Below are positions 10,272-20,443 of a DNA stretch of 64,000 bases, piece by piece (within the stretch, counting starts at the first letter, position 1; the number at the start of each line of letters is the position of its first letter). Made by a program: the position numbers and the translations under genes. The notes beneath the pieces were generated by a model. The model was not told the origin of the DNA, searched no databases, and saw only the letters and a list, made by a program, of their open reading frames with translations. This DNA comes from Proteobacteria bacterium bin106 (lineage in GTDB: Bacteria > Bdellovibrionota_B > Oligoflexia > Oligoflexales > Bin106), in NCBI GenBank assembly GCA_002238945.1, contig MPNI01000003.1, positions 57,415-121,414 on the forward strand, written 5' to 3'.

Positions 10272-11822
10272 CTAAATAAGATTTTGCCAATCAGCTGTCA
10301 CTTCATGCCACACTTTTTCACTAAATTCACCATCACCACGACTCATCACCTTATCCTTTAAGTCATCACTGGGAGTTCGTCCAGAGAACGTAAAGTGCTC
10401 GGCATAAACCTCTAATCTCTTCACCTCAACATTCTCAAGTGCCGATCCACTAAACAATCCTCGCTGCAATTGCGGTAGTTGTGATAAGCCCTCAATAGCT
10501 AACTCCATCATGGTTACTGCTACCTTAGAAAATTCTTTATCCACAAAACCATACCGACTCTGTTGCCAAAGATAGGTGTAATACATATCATCTTTTAATA
10601 ATATGGATCTCACTTTCTTGCGAATATCTTCATTAAGCATCAAACCTAAGTAATACATTAACGGCACAAATTGCCAGGTAGGAGCTTGAGCATCAGCACT
10701 TCTTAACTCATAAAAACCCTTCTTAACCCTCACTTCAGGAAACACCAAAGACAGCTGCACCACAAGATCTGCTAACTTAGGATAAGAGCCATCAATGCCT
10801 TTTTCAAACCACTCACCAAAGCTGCATTTAGGCATATTTTCTATGGAATAAGCTCCTGGAATAGGAATAATTCCACTGCCCATAACCAACTCTTCATAAT
10901 AATTCAAATAATGCGAAAGTTGATGCACATCATCTTCAGAACTCATCCGTTTAATCAATCGAGTGTCAAGGCCCATACGTGATGCCTCAAAAGATTCCAC
11001 CATCTTGATACGAGAATTGATCCATTTGGAAAGCTGCCCTTGAACAAAAGGAGAATGAGCAAATATGCCATAGCTTAGTGGAGCAAGAAGATAACCGGTG
11101 GCATAACGCGATGCCACATCCTCTTCACTTTTTCCTGCATCCAAACATACCTGTGTAGCACATGTATGTTTCATCAATCGCTCTCCCCAATCACTATTGA
11201 TACTCATCATATATGTGAGTAAGGCTCGATAACGAGCCTTAGGAACATGCAACGTTTCTGTGATATCAGAACCACTATATCCCTCAACAGCAAGAGGATA
11301 AGAGCCTAAAGAAAACATCTTTAAATCACTCTGCTCTCTAGATATCTCAGCTTTCACAAGCTCTTGCACATCTCTGACATCACTCACAAGATCATGAATG
11401 GTGCGTTGTGGCGCACAAGAGTATTCCACTTGCTTGGCCGGCTCAAAAGAAACATTTCCTCTACCAGGTAATTGAAATCCTGTGATCACATAACCACCAT
11501 CAGGCAGCTCCTCACTTAAGACATCCCAATTATTCTGTTGAGCATAATCCAATAACAAACCCGCTGTCTGACTACGGTCCTCTGCAAGAATACCCTGCAG
11601 TTTACCCCCCTCGCAATCTTGCCCATCATCTGCTGACTTACCAGATCTCAACAAGAAAGCTTCTAACTCCACACCAATATGTTCAGGCCCAGAGGTAACC
11701 GAAAAAACATTGTCTTTGAGATAACTCCTCAATGACTCCACAGTCAAAGGCTTATCAAAGTTCACAGAATCATCTGTAACCGAAGATAACCCCTCACTCG
11801 CATTTGCATTTATCATAGACAT
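10272..11822 (-). CDS. Glutamate-cysteine ligase (plant/GCS2-like)
   Basis: GPEHIGVELEAFLL, GSYPLAVEGYSGSDITETLHVPKARYRALLTYM, STCATQVCLD-like motif (HTCATQVCLDAG), ELRSADAQAPTWQFVP. Confidence 0.75.
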   Translation of the reverse strand: MSMINANASEGLSSVTDDSVNFDKPLTVESLRSYLKDNVFSVTSGPEHIGVELEAFLLRSGKSADDGQDCEGGKLQGILAEDRSQTAGLLLDYAQQNNWDVLSEELPDGGYVITGFQLPGRGNVSFEPAKQVEYSCAPQRTIHDLVSDVRDVQELVKAEISREQSDLKMFSLGSYPLAVEGYSGSDITETLHVPKARYRALLTYMMSINSDWGERLMKHTCATQVCLDAGKSEEDVASRYATGYLLAPLSYGIFAHSPFVQGQLSKWINSRIKMVESFEASRMGLDTRLIKRMSSEDDVHQLSHYLNYYEELVMGSGIIPIPGAYSIENMPKCSFGEWFEKGIDGSYPKLADLVVQLSLVFPEVRVKKGFYELRSADAQAPTWQFVPLMYYLGLMLNEDIRKKVRSILLKDDMYYTYLWQQSRYGFVDKEFSKVAVTMMELAIEGLSQLPQLQRGLFSGSALENVEVKRLEVYAEHFTFSGRTPSDDLKDKVMSRGDGEFSEKVWHEVTADWQNLI

Positions 11823-12249
11823 GAACTATTCCTTTAACCCTTCAGAGACTGCCCCTAAGTACCCCTATTTTTGACTCTGTTTTCTCATTCTTCTTATTCT
11901 CTAACCTTATCTTATCCCTCTAACCTCTCTTATCCCTCTAACTTACTTTTCTCCACACACTTTACCTACTCACATTTTGCAAAATCTCTCAACACCTAAC
12001 ACATCCCACCCTTGACCCATCACAACTCTTTTGATAGCATCACACACATTATACGTACCAGATATTTTTGTAATGAGCGAGCAGGGTCATAAGCTAGCAT
12101 CCATTACAGTCTTTTGGATCCACTTATTTAAACCGGGCAGAAAAAAATCTCTATTCATTCATCTTTGTAAATATAGTATACATATCTCTGTACATATATT
12201 TTTCAGTTTCCACATTACGGTCTAAAATACGATCATAGAATACTTATTT

Positions 12250-12326
12250 GCGGGTGTAGCTCAGCTGGCTAGAGTGTCTGCTTGCCATGCAGAAGGTCAC
12301 GGGTTCGAATCCCGTCATCCGCTCCA
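12250..12326 (+). tRNA. tRNA-Gly (GCC)
   Basis: GCGGGTGTAGCTCAGCTGGCTAGAGTGTCTGCTTGCCATGCAGAAGGTCACGGGTTCGAATCCCGTCATCCGCTCCA. Confidence 0.97.
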
Positions 12327-12395
12327 TTCTACCTTTTCATCACTATTGTAGTTGTATCGTATCTTTGCCACAAAACAACAGCCCAAATGAACGCT

Positions 12396-13559
12396 TTAAG
12401 CTGGCAACGGACGCCAAGCATCTTTTTCGCGCCACACCTCACCATGACGATCTTCAACTAAAACATCATTGCCATCAATGCCCAGTATGGGATTATCCAT
12501 CAAAGGAATTTTCCCTGATGGTGTATCAAGGATATATAACGGCGTGGCAAAACCAGAAATCGTAGAGCGCAAAGCTTTCATGATAGCTATCCCCTCACTC
12601 ACCGATACACGAAGATGTTGTGTGCCCTTTACCAAGTGAGCATGAAACACATAATACGGCCGCACTCTAGAACGTATTAAAGCCAGGCATAACTCTTTCA
12701 TCTTTTCTGTACTATCATTAACCCCTCTTAGCAAAACACTCTGATTACCCACAGGAATTCCAGCTGCTGTCAACAAGTTCAAAGACTGCCTAGCATCCAC
12801 TGTCAGTTCGGCAGCACAATTAAAATGCGTATTCAACCATATAGGATGATAACTAGCCAACATCCCCGTCAGCTGAGGAGTGATGCGATAAGGTAACGTA
12901 ACAGGAGTGCGAGTACCAAAACGAATAATCTCCACATGCTTAATAGCACGCAACCGCTTTAACAGCCCCTCAAGAGCAGTATCTGAAGCTAAAAACGGAT
13001 CACCTCCCGTAATCAACACATCACGAATACTTTTTTGAGAAGCAATATAAGCTATGCCACGATCCAAAATATCTTTGCGAAAATGCAATCCCACCTCATT
13101 ATCACGCCTCTTTCGAAAACAATAACGACAATACACCGGACAGAGTTGAGCAACACAAAAAGCTACACGATCTGGATAAATATGCACCACCTCTGGTACC
13201 GGAGATTGATGCTTTTCCACCAAAGGATCATCTAAACCATGAGGATCACTCCATTCCAAGGAACTAGGAAAAGCCTGCACTCTTATAGCATCATCATTAG
13301 CTATTCCTGCAAGCAACCCATAATAAGGGGTAATACCTACCTCAAAGACATCTTGGTTTTTTTCAAATCCTTCCACCTCATCACAACGCAAATCCACATA
13401 CTCTTGTGCTTGCTGAACCGTACGGATTTGATGATTGATCTGCCACTGCCAAGAGACAAAACACGACGCATCCAAACCCCGCTGCAAAGCATGCCAAACC
13501 ACACTCTCTTGACAATCCGCTAAAGCTAAATAATCATGTCCTATTCTTGAAGCTGCCAT
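12396..13559 (-). CDS. Lysine 2,3-aminomutase family radical SAM protein (KamA/EpmB-like)
   Basis: CPVYCRYCFRKRRD radical SAM CxxxCxxC, LITGGDPFLASD, HFNCAAELT, NQSVLLRGVND. Confidence 0.9.
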   Translation of the reverse strand: MAASRIGHDYLALADCQESVVWHALQRGLDASCFVSWQWQINHQIRTVQQAQEYVDLRCDEVEGFEKNQDVFEVGITPYYGLLAGIANDDAIRVQAFPSSLEWSDPHGLDDPLVEKHQSPVPEVVHIYPDRVAFCVAQLCPVYCRYCFRKRRDNEVGLHFRKDILDRGIAYIASQKSIRDVLITGGDPFLASDTALEGLLKRLRAIKHVEIIRFGTRTPVTLPYRITPQLTGMLASYHPIWLNTHFNCAAELTVDARQSLNLLTAAGIPVGNQSVLLRGVNDSTEKMKELCLALIRSRVRPYYVFHAHLVKGTQHLRVSVSEGIAIMKALRSTISGFATPLYILDTPSGKIPLMDNPILGIDGNDVLVEDRHGEVWREKDAWRPLPA

Positions 13560-13609
13560 AACTTAACTCACTATCCTTTTTGACATATATTTTCTCCTAG
13601 CACATTTTG

Positions 13610-13648
13610 CGCTCTCTATTCTCGCTCTCTATTCTCGCTCTCTATTCT
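13610..13648. repeat. 3 x 13-nt intergenic tandem repeat (cgctctctattct)
   Basis: Three exact consecutive copies. Confidence 0.9.
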
Positions 13649-13770
13649 CTATATAAACTGCTGTTTTGCTTCTTACCTGCTATATTGACTCAAATGAAAC
13701 GTATTCCTTTTGCTAGCTTAACCCACTTTGTTTGAGTTTTTATACAACACCCCTATAGGCGAGTTTATCC

Positions 13771-14433
13771 ATGCTTTATCCTCTCGATCATATTGTGCTG
13801 GCATCAGCTTCACCAGCACGACAACATATCCTCAAAGAATGCCTTATCCCTTTTCACACCTTTCCCACAGCCGTAGATGAAAGCCTTTACACAGATCCAT
13901 CAGGAAAAAAACAAGCTGCTATGCGCGCTCACGCTAAACTCGACTTTGCCCTCAAACATTACCAAACATCTGCCTTGATCATTGCCGCTGATCAAACCTT
14001 GATGTTTGATGAGCACATTTTTGATAAAGCTCAAGATAGCAAAGAAGCCAAAAAACGGCTCGAGTCGCTACAAGGCAACTCACATCAGCTTTACTCGGCA
14101 GTGGCTCTTGGGTTTACCCACAAAAACACAACTGAGCATATCACCCAGTTCACCACCACCACCACACTCACCATGAAAGCCATGAGCTGTGAAGATATCG
14201 ATCAGTATCTGTCTACAGGAGAATGGCAAGGCAGTGTAGGATGTTACCGCATTGAAGGAGCTGGAAAAGAGTTGTTTTCTTATGTCAGTTCAGATGCTCA
14301 CACCATCGCTGGACTGCCCATCAAACAACTTAAAGAAACTCTTCTAGAAAAAACCAGCATCTCACTCAACACCCCCATCAACTTCCCTCTTATGATGCCA
14401 TCTTCTCAGCAAAAAACCGAAACATCACTCTAA
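13771..14433 (+). CDS. maf: Maf family nucleotide pyrophosphatase
   Basis: IVLASASPARQHIL, IIAADQTLMFD, GCYRIEGAGKELF. Confidence 0.88.
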   Translation: MLYPLDHIVLASASPARQHILKECLIPFHTFPTAVDESLYTDPSGKKQAAMRAHAKLDFALKHYQTSALIIAADQTLMFDEHIFDKAQDSKEAKKRLESLQGNSHQLYSAVALGFTHKNTTEHITQFTTTTTLTMKAMSCEDIDQYLSTGEWQGSVGCYRIEGAGKELFSYVSSDAHTIAGLPIKQLKETLLEKTSISLNTPINFPLMMPSSQQKTETSL

Positions 14434-15090
14434 AACCGATGGACATACATCAGCTAAAAAACACTCACCACATTTAGGAGAACGGGCACTACAAATATAA
14501 CGGCCATGAAGAATGAACCAGTGATGAGCTTGAGGCAAATAACTTTTAGAAATACAAGCCAAAAGCTGTTTTTCAGCAGCAAGAACATGATCAGCACAAT
14601 GCAAACCCAGACGCTTACCCACACGAAAAACATGGGTATCTACAGCAAGAGTTGGATGCTGAAATAACTCCGCTAATACCACAAGAGCTGTCTTACGCCC
14701 TACTCCCGGTAACTGAATCAAATCCTCATAACTCTGTGGAATCTCAGAATGATGACGCTCCTTAAGCTGTTTGGATAACCCCACCACATAACGAGCTTTA
14801 CTGGGAGCCAAACCAATGGAGCGAATATGCTCCAAAAAACCCTCCACACCCATAGCAAGCACATCGTCAATACACAACCCCTGCTCATACAACGTTTGCA
14901 TACAACGATTCACCGCCTTGTCTGTGGTTTGAGCAGATAACACCACAGATACCAGCAACTGAAAAGGCGTTCGAAAAAACAACTCACAGCGTGGTGATGG
15001 ATTCTTTTGAGCAAAACGTTGCATAATCACGGAACAACGCCGCTGAATAGTTAATAGATTCTTAGGCTGCTCAACACCTGTTGTTTTCAC
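14425..15090 (-). CDS. nth: Endonuclease III
   Basis: VSVVLSAQTTDKAVNR, LPGVGRKTALVVLAELF, VDTHVFRVGKRLGL, C-terminal 4Fe-4S CSARSPKCGECFLADVC. Confidence 0.95.
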   Translation of the reverse strand: MKTTGVEQPKNLLTIQRRCSVIMQRFAQKNPSPRCELFFRTPFQLLVSVVLSAQTTDKAVNRCMQTLYEQGLCIDDVLAMGVEGFLEHIRSIGLAPSKARYVVGLSKQLKERHHSEIPQSYEDLIQLPGVGRKTALVVLAELFQHPTLAVDTHVFRVGKRLGLHCADHVLAAEKQLLACISKSYLPQAHHWFILHGRYICSARSPKCGECFLADVCPSVLE

Positions 15091-15163
15091 AGATCATCCC
15101 GATAAAAACCCCTTAACAAGCACCATCAAAGGAATAATGGCAAGGAAAGGAAAGAATCACATC

Positions 15164-15445
15164 TCAATCAGAAACTTCCAAAGTCACATCTCCATGCACA
15201 GAACACTGACAAGCAAGACGCTCATCATCTCTGGCATTCATGGTCTCAAGAAAGTCTTTCTCTTCTTCTTCCATTTTCGATAAATTATCCGCACCATCCA
15301 CTACTTTCACCATACATGCACCACAAGCACCATCACGGCAACCAAAAAGGATAGATGTGTCATATTCATCACACATTTGAATCAATTTATAATTTTTTTC
15401 CACATCGATTGTCATATCATCAGTGGTTATATGAACTTTAGGCAT
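15164..15445 (-). CDS. 2Fe-2S ferredoxin
   Basis: LFGCRDGACGACMVKVVDG...ERLACQCSVHGD plant-type 2Fe-2S motif. Confidence 0.9.
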   Translation of the reverse strand: MPKVHITTDDMTIDVEKNYKLIQMCDEYDTSILFGCRDGACGACMVKVVDGADNLSKMEEEEKDFLETMNARDDERLACQCSVHGDVTLEVSD

Positions 15446-15597
15446 ACGATTTCCTCAAATTATCCCTATCTATACATTTCCATCATTTCAACAAAAACTC
15501 TCAAACACCCCTAAATTCTAAATCCTACACAACAAAAAACAACATCATCCCTCACTCAAACCACCGCCCCATATACAAGAAGCAAGGAATAAGGAAC

Positions 15598-15634
15598 AAA
15601 AAAAACACCCACGGAGCAAACCGCAGGTGTTTTC
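15598..15634 (-). terminator. Rho-independent terminator
   Basis: Reverse strand AACACCTGCGG-tttgct-CCGTGGGTGTT followed by a T-run; 32 nt past the stop of the 15666..17516 gene. Confidence 0.85.
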
Positions 15635-15665
15635 AATGGTCTTTAAAACAAACACAGTGTCACTC

Positions 15666-17516
15666 TTATTCTTCAGAAGATGAGCCTTCGCCGTCTTCAG
15701 AACCGCCATCTTCAGTCATCATAGCAGGCTCTGAATCATCTGTAGTCTCTAAAGAGCTATCATCCGATGATGAATCTTCACTCCCAGAAGTAGTACCCTC
15801 CTCAGATGATGAGTCTCCACTCTCAGAAGAAGATGCGTCACTTGCTTCGTCAGTGCCAGCTTCTCCGTCACCTGATTCATCAGAAGATTCTGAAGAGGTG
15901 TCATCAGAAGAAGCATCTTCCTCAGAAGTAGTACCCTCAGATGATGAACCTTCACCTTCAGAAGAAGATTCGTCGCTTACTTCGTCAGTACCAGCTTCTC
16001 CGTCACCTGATTCGTCAGAAGATTCTGAAGAGGTGTCATCAGAAGAAGCACCTTCCTCAGAAGAAGACATATCTTCTTTTTCTTCGTCAGTACTTTCAGT
16101 ATTTTCTTCTGCTTTTTCTTCGTCTTCAGTACTAGCTGCTTCCTCACCAGACTCTGCTGCCTCTGCTTTTTCTTTTGCTTCTTTAGCTTCAGCGTCAGCA
16201 CAAGCTTTCGCGTGTTTAGCTACCACAGCATTACTCTTAAATGTCTTCTCATCAACACTGTACTGAACATGAACTTCAACTGAGAAATAATTTTTGTATT
16301 CTTCTGCTTTTTTGCTTTTCGCTTTCTTATCTTTTGCATCTTTCTCTGATTTTTCTTCATCAGCAACTTCTTCGCTACCAGAATTCTTAACTACCTCTGT
16401 TGCAGTACCTTCTTCTGATGTTTCAGATGTTTTATCTTCGCTTCCTTCACCTTCAGCAACCTCTTGGTCACTTGCAGCTTCTTTCTCACCTTCATTTTTA
16501 TCTTCAACAACTGTTTCGTCAGCTTTAGCTTCAGCACCATCAGCGGCTTTTTCCTCAACTTCGTCCTGAGTTTCTTGAGCAGCATCAGCAACTTCTTCAT
16601 CTTTAGCTTCAGCTTCGTCTTTAGCTTCAGCACCATCAGCATCAGCGACTTCTTCCTCACCAGAAGCACCCGCTACTTCTGTCTCAGGCTTCGAAGCATC
16701 TTTGGCTTTACCGCCTTTAAGAGCCTTAAACTTTTTAAATTCGAAGGTATAGTTTTTATTGCCATAAGTAGCATACACAACTGTGTCATTTACTGAGACC
16801 TTAAAAGCTGCTTTGCCACCAAAATAAGCTTTCACAAACTCGTAATAAACGACAGCTTCTTGGGCAGCCACTTTAGCATCCTCTTCAGCCTTAGCTGTAA
16901 ATTCTGACTCTTCTGAATCACTTTCAGCCTCAGTCATGCCATCAGCAGATGCATCATCCGACTTTTTAAAGCCAACATTAGAATCAGCAAATACTTCGTC
17001 ATACTTCTTTAATGCAACTTTTGCCTTAGTTTGGAACTTAGCAGATTGAAAATAACCAACTTGACCATCAGTATCTGTTAGTTTTTTAAAATAACTACCG
17101 TCCTCAGCTAACTCATAACCGCCTTCATCTTCATGCTCAGAAAATGTGACTTCAACTTTAGCGGATTTCTTATCAAAGACAACTTTAACAGCATCATTTT
17201 CAAAATTCTTTGGATTAAACAAACTGTGATACACAGAAAGAGACTTGACCGCTTCCTTCTGATAACACACACCAACAATAGACTTCATTTCTTCGAGAAA
17301 CGACTCAGCAGCAGACTTCTCATCAGAATCAACTCCAGAGTCTTTATCTTCTTTGGCTTTATCAGCCTTCTCCTCACCACCATCTTCTACAGGTTCACCC
17401 GTATCAGTATTGTTTGAAGCCGACTCTCCACCACCGCAGCTAGCTAAGACCAAAAAGAATGATGCAAACATTGCATGTAGCAAAGTTTTATCAAACATTT
17501 TCAACACAAATTTCAT
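15666..17516 (-). CDS. Acidic, Ser/Glu/Asp-rich repeat lipoprotein
   Basis: Signal peptide with lipobox-like LASC (SFFLVLASCGGG); duplicated ~45-aa unit EEGASSDDTSSESSDESGDGEAGTDE... Confidence 0.75.
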   Translation of the reverse strand: MKFVLKMFDKTLLHAMFASFFLVLASCGGGESASNNTDTGEPVEDGGEEKADKAKEDKDSGVDSDEKSAAESFLEEMKSIVGVCYQKEAVKSLSVYHSLFNPKNFENDAVKVVFDKKSAKVEVTFSEHEDEGGYELAEDGSYFKKLTDTDGQVGYFQSAKFQTKAKVALKKYDEVFADSNVGFKKSDDASADGMTEAESDSEESEFTAKAEEDAKVAAQEAVVYYEFVKAYFGGKAAFKVSVNDTVVYATYGNKNYTFEFKKFKALKGGKAKDASKPETEVAGASGEEEVADADGAEAKDEAEAKDEEVADAAQETQDEVEEKAADGAEAKADETVVEDKNEGEKEAASDQEVAEGEGSEDKTSETSEEGTATEVVKNSGSEEVADEEKSEKDAKDKKAKSKKAEEYKNYFSVEVHVQYSVDEKTFKSNAVVAKHAKACADAEAKEAKEKAEAAESGEEAASTEDEEKAEENTESTDEEKEDMSSSEEGASSDDTSSESSDESGDGEAGTDEVSDESSSEGEGSSSEGTTSEEDASSDDTSSESSDESGDGEAGTDEASDASSSESGDSSSEEGTTSGSEDSSSDDSSLETTDDSEPAMMTEDGGSEDGEGSSSEE

Positions 17517-17811
17517 AATTTCTCCTCACAAGTAAATGAACCACACTCACACAAATTGAAATTTTTCGCCTAATTTTCCTAAAAACACACATCTTCCCAA
17601 GAACACACAAAATACGTAACAAACAAGATAACACACACTCATTAAAACTAAACTAATACACTAATACACTAATACACTAAATCTAAACTCATACACTAAT
17701 CTAAAACTAAGCTTGGCTATAATAAAAGTTTATATTTAAAGCCTTATTTAAAAATCCTAAACCCCTTAAACATACACTATTAGTTAGTCAATGAATCAAT
17801 CCTCTAACTAG

Positions 17812-17851
17812 TTAATCCTTTAATCCTTTAATCCTTTAATCCTTTAATCCT
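17812..17851. repeat. 5 x 8-nt tandem repeat (ttaatcct)
   Basis: ttaatccttttaatcct-type perfect array read directly. Confidence 0.88.
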
Positions 17852-18091
17852 TATAGCTCTCTTTTTCGCTTTTCACTGACTTACTTAATTATCCAATTAC
17901 CTAATTACCCAATTACCCAACGTCGTTATCAAAGCACACCAAGACCAGCAAACGCCACTGAAAACTGCCACTAGCATAGCACTACATTAACATTACCCAT
18001 AGCACCACATTTACACAACCCAATCCTATACCTCAGAACCTACCTAACTACTCTTTTTTGGCTAATCCTTTAACTCATCTTTTCTTTTTTA

Positions 18092-18130
18092 GCTAGTCTT
18101 ATTCGCTAGTCTTATTCGCTAGTCTTATTC
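18092..18130. repeat. 3 x 13-nt tandem repeat (gctagtcttattc)
   Basis: Three exact copies plus partial fourth. Confidence 0.9.
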
Positions 18131-18774
18131 GCTAGTCTCTCAAACACCCACGCTCACACAGTAAATAGATCTTCTATGATACACGACTTCTTCTTACTCA
18201 CTCAGGATATTCTCTAGGTAACCTAGGTTACATCGCTGCTTATCATCATCAAACTAGTCATCATCAAGCTAGTCATCAAGCTAGTGTCTACTGCTTCACA
18301 CACATATATAGTTCCTCTTTCCTAGCTACTATTTTTTTGAGACACTTTTTTCTATTCTTTTCTATTCTTTGTTCTATTCATAACCTTCTTCGCTTTTATT
18401 TTGTATATGTCACGCGCTACGTGCTACCGACATTGTCTCATCTTTCCACATTTCAAACGTTGCCAGAGAAAGTACCATCACCGCAAAAGAAAAACAACCA
18501 CATTTTATACATCATAATACACAATGTTTTGCTTTGTACTTTTTGCAGTCTGTTCACTGCTTACTCACTTCCTTCTTCCAAAAGCCCTTGCTACTTCACG
18601 TAACACTCTAAACCACCTTATCCTTCTTGAAAATATCAACACTCTAAATAACAACCTTATCGCTCTAAAAAGTGTAAACACCCTCAAAAATACCTATGTT
18701 TCTTTTTGTTTTATGGTTCAGGTGTTGTTCAAGTAGCTGATTGTTCTTTGTTGTTTACGTTTTTCGCTTTTGTT

Positions 18775-18826
18775 GCTTCTCTTCTCTGCTTCTCTTCTCT
18801 GCTTCTCTTCTCTGCTTCTCTTCTCC
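18775..18826. repeat. 4 x 13-nt tandem repeat (gcttctcttctct)
   Basis: Three exact copies and a fourth with one mismatch. Confidence 0.9.
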
Positions 18827-18960
18827 GCTAGCGCGTCGCCTTGTCGACTCTATTCTTGGTCACTTTAACTGTCATTTTCATGAACACGAACTGGCACCGT
18901 CTGTCACATAGGAATACTCAGTCATTATACACCATTCATGCGTTCCTTCATCAGCCACAG

Positions 18961-20292
18961 TCAGTCTCCATCATCCAGACCTGCAAGCAAGTTTCTAAAA
19001 ACCAACACCGCAGCAGATCCACCAAATCCCATTCCTAATACACATCCATAACGGCACGTATGGGAATTGTTGTAGCTTTTCTTTTTGCCTAGCACAGAAC
19101 ACCACTTATTTTCTCTATTATGTGTTACAGGTATTCTCCGCCAATCAGCAATATAAGAATCCACTGGGTAAAGAGGCCAAGGAGCTCTCTTATCCTTGCA
19201 TTCCTGGAACGCAAGGGATAATGCCAAAATACCAGAAGCGCCAAGTGTATGTCCTGTGGCCCATTTTGTAATCAACAAATGAGGTTTACAAGTGACTTTT
19301 CTAAATATCTTCATCAAGGCTTGTATTTCTGCACCATCACCTCGAGACGTGCCAGAACCATGCACAACCACCATGTCTATATCTTCCACACTAAGACAGC
19401 TTTGCGCAGTAGCGCGTTGAAAAGCAAGCCGCAACGCCTCACCATCTTCACTCAATCCCACCATGCCGAAACTCTCTGAGGCCATGCCAAAACCACATAT
19501 TTCCATAACCGCACTATTTTTATCTCTCTTTTTATCTCTCTCGTTTTCTTCTTTTTTTTCTTCATGAGTTTTTAAAGAACTTGAGCTAAGCAAAGCTAAT
19601 CCTCCTCCTTCCCCTAACACAGTTCCGTTTCTTTGTGAGCCAAAGGATTTCAACACAGGAAAACGGCCATCGCTACGAGCTAGCACACCCGCTTTTTTAA
19701 GGATGGCTTCACAAAAAGGCGTACTAGCCCACTCCACACCACCAGCCAAACAATGACTGAGCATACCTTCTTTAACCATAAGATAGGCCATGCCAAGTGC
19801 ATGCAATGACGACGAACACGCTGATGACACATAATAATGTCCACCACATAACCCATAATGCTGAGCAAGCATAGAGGATAAAAACGAAGCTGTGGTATAA
19901 GGACTCGTGCGAGAAGATAACAAAGACGCTGATAAAGAACCACCATAGAACATAGCCATGGCATCTTCCAATAAATCTGTAGCTCCTCGTGAAGATCCCA
20001 CAACCACTCCACAACGCTGCTTAGCTTCTGTGCTCATGTCATGCAATGACAGTTGCTCAGAAACCAAACGCAAAAGACGAGCTGTGGGATCGCTGCCAGA
20101 TAAACTCACATCAACAGATAATTGCCACATTTTCTTATATATAGCCGCAGATAAACCATACACTGCCTTAGACTTTTCTGGGAGTTGATTTGGGCTTTTG
20201 CTAGGATCTAACATATAATCATAGGCCTGCTTCACGCTATCACCACAAGAAGAAATAGAAGCCACATCCAACACAAACACCTGGGATGCCAT
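18961..20292 (-). CDS. Beta-ketoacyl-ACP synthase, KASII/FabF-like
   Basis: Catalytic triad context: VSSACSSSLHALG (Cys), VVHGSGTSRGDGAEI (His), TKWATGHTLGASG (Lys/His). Confidence 0.85.
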   Translation of the reverse strand: MASQVFVLDVASISSCGDSVKQAYDYMLDPSKSPNQLPEKSKAVYGLSAAIYKKMWQLSVDVSLSGSDPTARLLRLVSEQLSLHDMSTEAKQRCGVVVGSSRGATDLLEDAMAMFYGGSLSASLLSSRTSPYTTASFLSSMLAQHYGLCGGHYYVSSACSSSLHALGMAYLMVKEGMLSHCLAGGVEWASTPFCEAILKKAGVLARSDGRFPVLKSFGSQRNGTVLGEGGGLALLSSSSLKTHEEKKEENERDKKRDKNSAVMEICGFGMASESFGMVGLSEDGEALRLAFQRATAQSCLSVEDIDMVVVHGSGTSRGDGAEIQALMKIFRKVTCKPHLLITKWATGHTLGASGILALSLAFQECKDKRAPWPLYPVDSYIADWRRIPVTHNRENKWCSVLGKKKSYNNSHTCRYGCVLGMGFGGSAAVLVFRNLLAGLDDGD

Positions 20293-20375
20293 AAGCCCTC
20301 ACTTCCTAACTTCAAAAGACATCATGATGCTTCCACCAAACCTGCCAAAAAGAGAAAAATACACAGAAAAATACA

Positions 20376-20399
20376 TTTATGTAAGCTACATTACATAAA
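20376..20399. promoter_or_regulatory. Perfect 9-6-9 palindrome in the KS/bioB divergent promoter region
   Basis: TTTATGTAA-gctaca-TTACATAAA, 45 nt upstream of the bioB ATG. Confidence 0.6.
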
Positions 20400-20443
20400 G
20401 ACTAACCACTGCCACCCATCACCTCACATAAGCCTATTTTTCT

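Noticed and set aside
12031-12225. 64-aa ORF upstream of tRNA-Gly
   Set aside because: No recognisable motif or good start context; probably random AT-rich open frame.
15749-16796. Multiple ORFs on both strands across the acidic lipoprotein gene
   Set aside because: Low-complexity S/D/E codons create open alternative frames; only the 616-aa minus-strand frame has a signal peptide and lipobox.
18337-18736. Small ORFs in the 17.5-19 kb gap
   Set aside because: Compositionally random, overlapping each other in different frames, with no support for coding.
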